64,000 nucleotides of DNA, taken from the NCBI GenBank assembly GCA_944391625.1, contig CALXUG010000009.1:1-64000 (forward strand), read 5' to 3'. Of the stretch, positions 61,957-64,000 are shown piece by piece. The translations under genes and the position numbers were made by a program. Source of the stretch: an uncultured Clostridia bacterium. GTDB taxonomy: Bacteria; Bacillota; Peptococcia; Peptococcales; Peptococcaceae. The notes under the pieces were generated by a model. That model made no database searches, was not told the DNA's origin, and worked only from the letters and a program-made list of their open reading frames with translations. The number at the start of each line of letters is the position of its first letter. Position 1 is the stretch's first letter.

Positions 61957-63627
61957 TTATGACTGCTGCTCTGGTTTATAGCTGTCTTTTAAGGATACTG
62001 TCTGGTTAAATACCAGATGTTCTGATGTGGAATATTTACTGTCTACACAGAAATAACCTGTACGCAAAAACTGGAATGTATCTCCGGCTTTAGCATCTTT
62101 CATATTAGCTGTCGCTTTACAACCAGATTTTACTACCAGAGAGTTAGGATTTAAATATTCCATAAAGTCGCCTTCTCCCTGTTCCGGCTGCAACAGGAAA
62201 TCTAATAAATGAACCTCTGTATCAATTGCAGTAGAAGCCTCTACCCAATGCAATGTCCCTTTTACTTTGCGATTGGCATTCTCCATACCGCTCTTCGTAG
62301 TAGGATCATAACTACATTTCAGCTCAATCACATTGCCAGCTTCATCTTTTACCACTTCATCACATTGGATGATATATGCGTGTTTTAATCGCACCTCTTT
62401 CCCCGGCTTTAACCGGAAAAATTTATTGTTGGCTTCTTCCTTAAAGTCTTCCCGTTCAATATAAAGTTCTCTGCCAAAGGGAATTTGATAAGTACCCATC
62501 TCTGGTTTATTTGGATTTACTTCACCAGTTACATATTCTAATTGTCCTTCCGGATAATTGGTAATAGTGATTTTTAATGGATCCAAAACAACCATGGCAC
62601 GAGGTGCGTTTTGATTTAAATCCTCCCGCAGACAATATTCCAACATAGCAAACTCTACACGGCTATTACTTTTTGAGACACCAATCATATCACAGAAATT
62701 ACGAATTGCCTGTGGCGTATATCCCCGACGGCGCATTCCAGAAATGGTCGGCATCCGCGGATCATCCCAGCCATCCACAATACCATCATCCACCAGCCGT
62801 TTTAATTTTCGTTTACTGGTAATGGTATTATTTAATTCCAATCGTGCAAATTCATACTGATGAGGACGTGACGGAAATTGAGCAAACTCCATCAAATTGT
62901 CCAATACCCAGTCATACAATGGCCGATGGTCTTCAAATTCTAATGTGCAGACTGAATGGGTGATCCCTTCAATGGCATCAGAAATTGGATGAGCAAAGTC
63001 ATACATTGGATAAATACACCAAGCATCCCCTGTGCGATGATGATTTGCCTTGGCAATCCGATAAATGATAGGATCGCGCATATTAATATTGGGAGATGCC
63101 ATGTCAATTTTAGCCCGCAACACCTTTGCACCATCTGCGAATTCGCCATTTTTCATCCCTTCAAACAAAGCCAGGTTTTCTTCCACTGTTCTGTCTCGAT
63201 AAGGACTGTTCTTGCCCGGTTCTGTTAAAGTTCCACGATATTCCCGCATTTCTTCCGCGGTCAAATCACAAACAAACGCCTTTCCCTCTTTAATCAATTG
63301 TACTGCACAGGCATAAAAAGTCTGAAAATAATCGGAAGCATAATGAATATCGCCAGTCCAATGAAATCCTAACCATTCTACATCCTGTTTAATAGAATCT
63401 ACATACTCGGTATCTTCCTTCACCGGATTGGTATCATCAAAACGCAAATTACAGCGACCATGATTGCGTTCTGCCAAACCAAAGTTTAAACAGATAGATT
63501 TGGCATGCCCCACATGCAGATACCCGTTAGGCTCCGGCGGAAATCTGGTATATATATCTTTTGTCCCATTAGCAATATCTTCATCAATAATTGCCTGAAT
63601 AAAGTTGGATGTACTTGTTACACTCAC
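61957..63627 (-). CDS. glnS: Glutaminyl-tRNA synthetase
   Basis: This class I synthetase charges tRNA-Gln directly. The 556-residue protein has the HIGH-type motif [22 protein letters not shown], and a KMSKS-type TITSKRKL, then the two beta-barrel anticodon-binding domains. The GTG at 63627 follows AGGGGGAACGATT and gives the usual N-terminus; the ATG at 63660 lacks a ribosome binding site. Many Bacillota lack GlnRS and use GatCAB, so its presence is informative about lineage. It is separated from uppS by a terminator. Confidence 0.95.
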   Translation of the reverse strand: MSVTSTSNFIQAIIDEDIANGTKDIYTRFPPEPNGYLHVGHAKSICLNFGLAERNHGRCNLRFDDTNPVKEDTEYVDSIKQDVEWLGFHWTGDIHYASDYFQTFYACAVQLIKEGKAFVCDLTAEEMREYRGTLTEPGKNSPYRDRTVEENLALFEGMKNGEFADGAKVLRAKIDMASPNINMRDPIIYRIAKANHHRTGDAWCIYPMYDFAHPISDAIEGITHSVCTLEFEDHRPLYDWVLDNLMEFAQFPSRPHQYEFARLELNNTITSKRKLKRLVDDGIVDGWDDPRMPTISGMRRRGYTPQAIRNFCDMIGVSKSNSRVEFAMLEYCLREDLNQNAPRAMVVLDPLKITITNYPEGQLEYVTGEVNPNKPEMGTYQIPFGRELYIEREDFKEEANNKFFRLKPGKEVRLKHAYIIQCDEVVKDEAGNVIELKCSYDPTTKSGMENANRKVKGTLHWVEASTAIDTEVHLLDFLLQPEQGEGDFMEYLNPNSLVVKSGCKATANMKDAKAGDTFQFLRTGYFCVDSKYSTSEHLVFNQTVSLKDSYKPEQQS

Positions 63628-63717
63628 AATCGTTCCCCCTAAAAATGTATTATGAATCATTATAATACAATTATTGGTCAGACTGCAATTAAAAATTCAC
63701 AAAAGATGATAAAGAGT

Positions 63718-64000
63718 TTAAAACAAATTTCGTTTATAACGCATCGGACTCTGCCCCAAATCCACAATTACCACTTCCTGACCGATTTTGTGTACGGCCT
63801 GCCAGGGAATCTGCAAACTGTTTTTTTCGGACCACATGCCTGTAAAACCATTTCTTCCGCCTAAAAATAAATGCTCAATGCGTCCAGTTTCCGGGTCAAA
63901 AGACAGATTGGGCTCATAAATCACACCCAACCGCACACCATCAAAAATGTTCACAATATTTTTTCCTGCCAAATCACTGAGTCGAATGGTTCCATATTCC
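63718..64000 (-). CDS. YlmC/YmxH-like PRC-barrel protein (5' end outside the window)
   Basis: The frame is open to the window edge and reads RLSDLAGKNIVNIFDGVRLG, then GRIEHLFL and IPWQAVHKIGQEVVIVDL. This is the pattern of small PRC-barrel proteins of the YlmC/YmxH group (about 80-95 residues), annotated as sporulation-associated in Bacillota though their role is unclear. An internal TTG at 63972 is not the start because the family pattern continues upstream of it. The stop is at 63718-63720. Confidence 0.75.
   Translation of the reverse strand, partial: EYGTIRLSDLAGKNIVNIFDGVRLGVIYEPNLSFDPETGRIEHLFLGGRNGFTGMWSEKNSLQIPWQAVHKIGQEVVIVDLGQSPMRYKRNLF

Overview
The window reads as a chromosome segment of a moderately AT-rich anaerobic member of the Bacillota. 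I favour the Negativicutes, possibly a gut Acidaminococcaceae-like organism, but this is inferred from gene content (PolC, HslUV, GlnRS, hydroxylamine reductase, SpoIIM, a YlmC/YmxH-like protein) and not proven. There are no rRNA or tRNA genes, insertion sequences or CRISPR arrays that I can see.

Layout. 1-6.5 kb (+): xerC end, hslV-hslU, galU, rpsB-tsf, pyrH-frr. 6.5-7.4 kb: two small membrane proteins. 7.4-18.8 kb: an accessory island with a drug-type MFS exporter, two paralogous lysR-DASS transporter cassettes, a second MFS transporter and a cytosolic-looking aryl-sulfate sulfotransferase (assT). 19-20.9 kb: AraC-type regulator overlapping a C45-type acyltransferase/amidohydrolase. 21-22.8 kb (-): ECF sigma, zinc-finger anti-sigma and a YfjL-like protein. 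23.1-23.7 kb (-): a Cys/His-rich coat-like protein. 24-26.5 kb (-): deoB-pdp nucleoside salvage. 26.7-29.8 kb: small regulators and a MATE pump. 30-35.8 kb: xerD, hcp, spoIIM, a group of tiny Cys/Gly-rich membrane proteins, and a Crp/Fnr gene broken by one stop codon. 36-48.4 kb (-): miaA, a methyltransferase, mutL-mutS, mutS2 and a U32 protein. 48.5-61.6 kb (-): an ABC-F protein, then polC, mgtC, proS, ispG, rseP, dxr, cdsA, uppS. 62-64 kb (-): glnS and a partial ylmC-like gene.

How parts work together. The strongest new signal is a shared operator in the accessory island. An 18-bp dyad TATAAG-N6-CTTATA (one copy degenerate) occurs four times, and each copy lies exactly 44 bp from a TATAAT/TACAAT -10 box, centred near -65. 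These control both DASS transporters, assT with its MFS partner, and a leftward promoter pointing at the first MFS gene. This defines a LysR-controlled regulon whose content suggests uptake and processing of sulfated or carboxylated aromatic compounds.

Other notable points are a PolC lacking its proofreading exonuclease domain, two coat-like genes sharing an AC-N16-CATANNNTA (sigma-K-like) promoter, a frame-broken paralogue among the Cys-rich proteins, two genes broken by single stop codons, and a gene order that implies a roughly 55-kb inversion separating frr from uppS.
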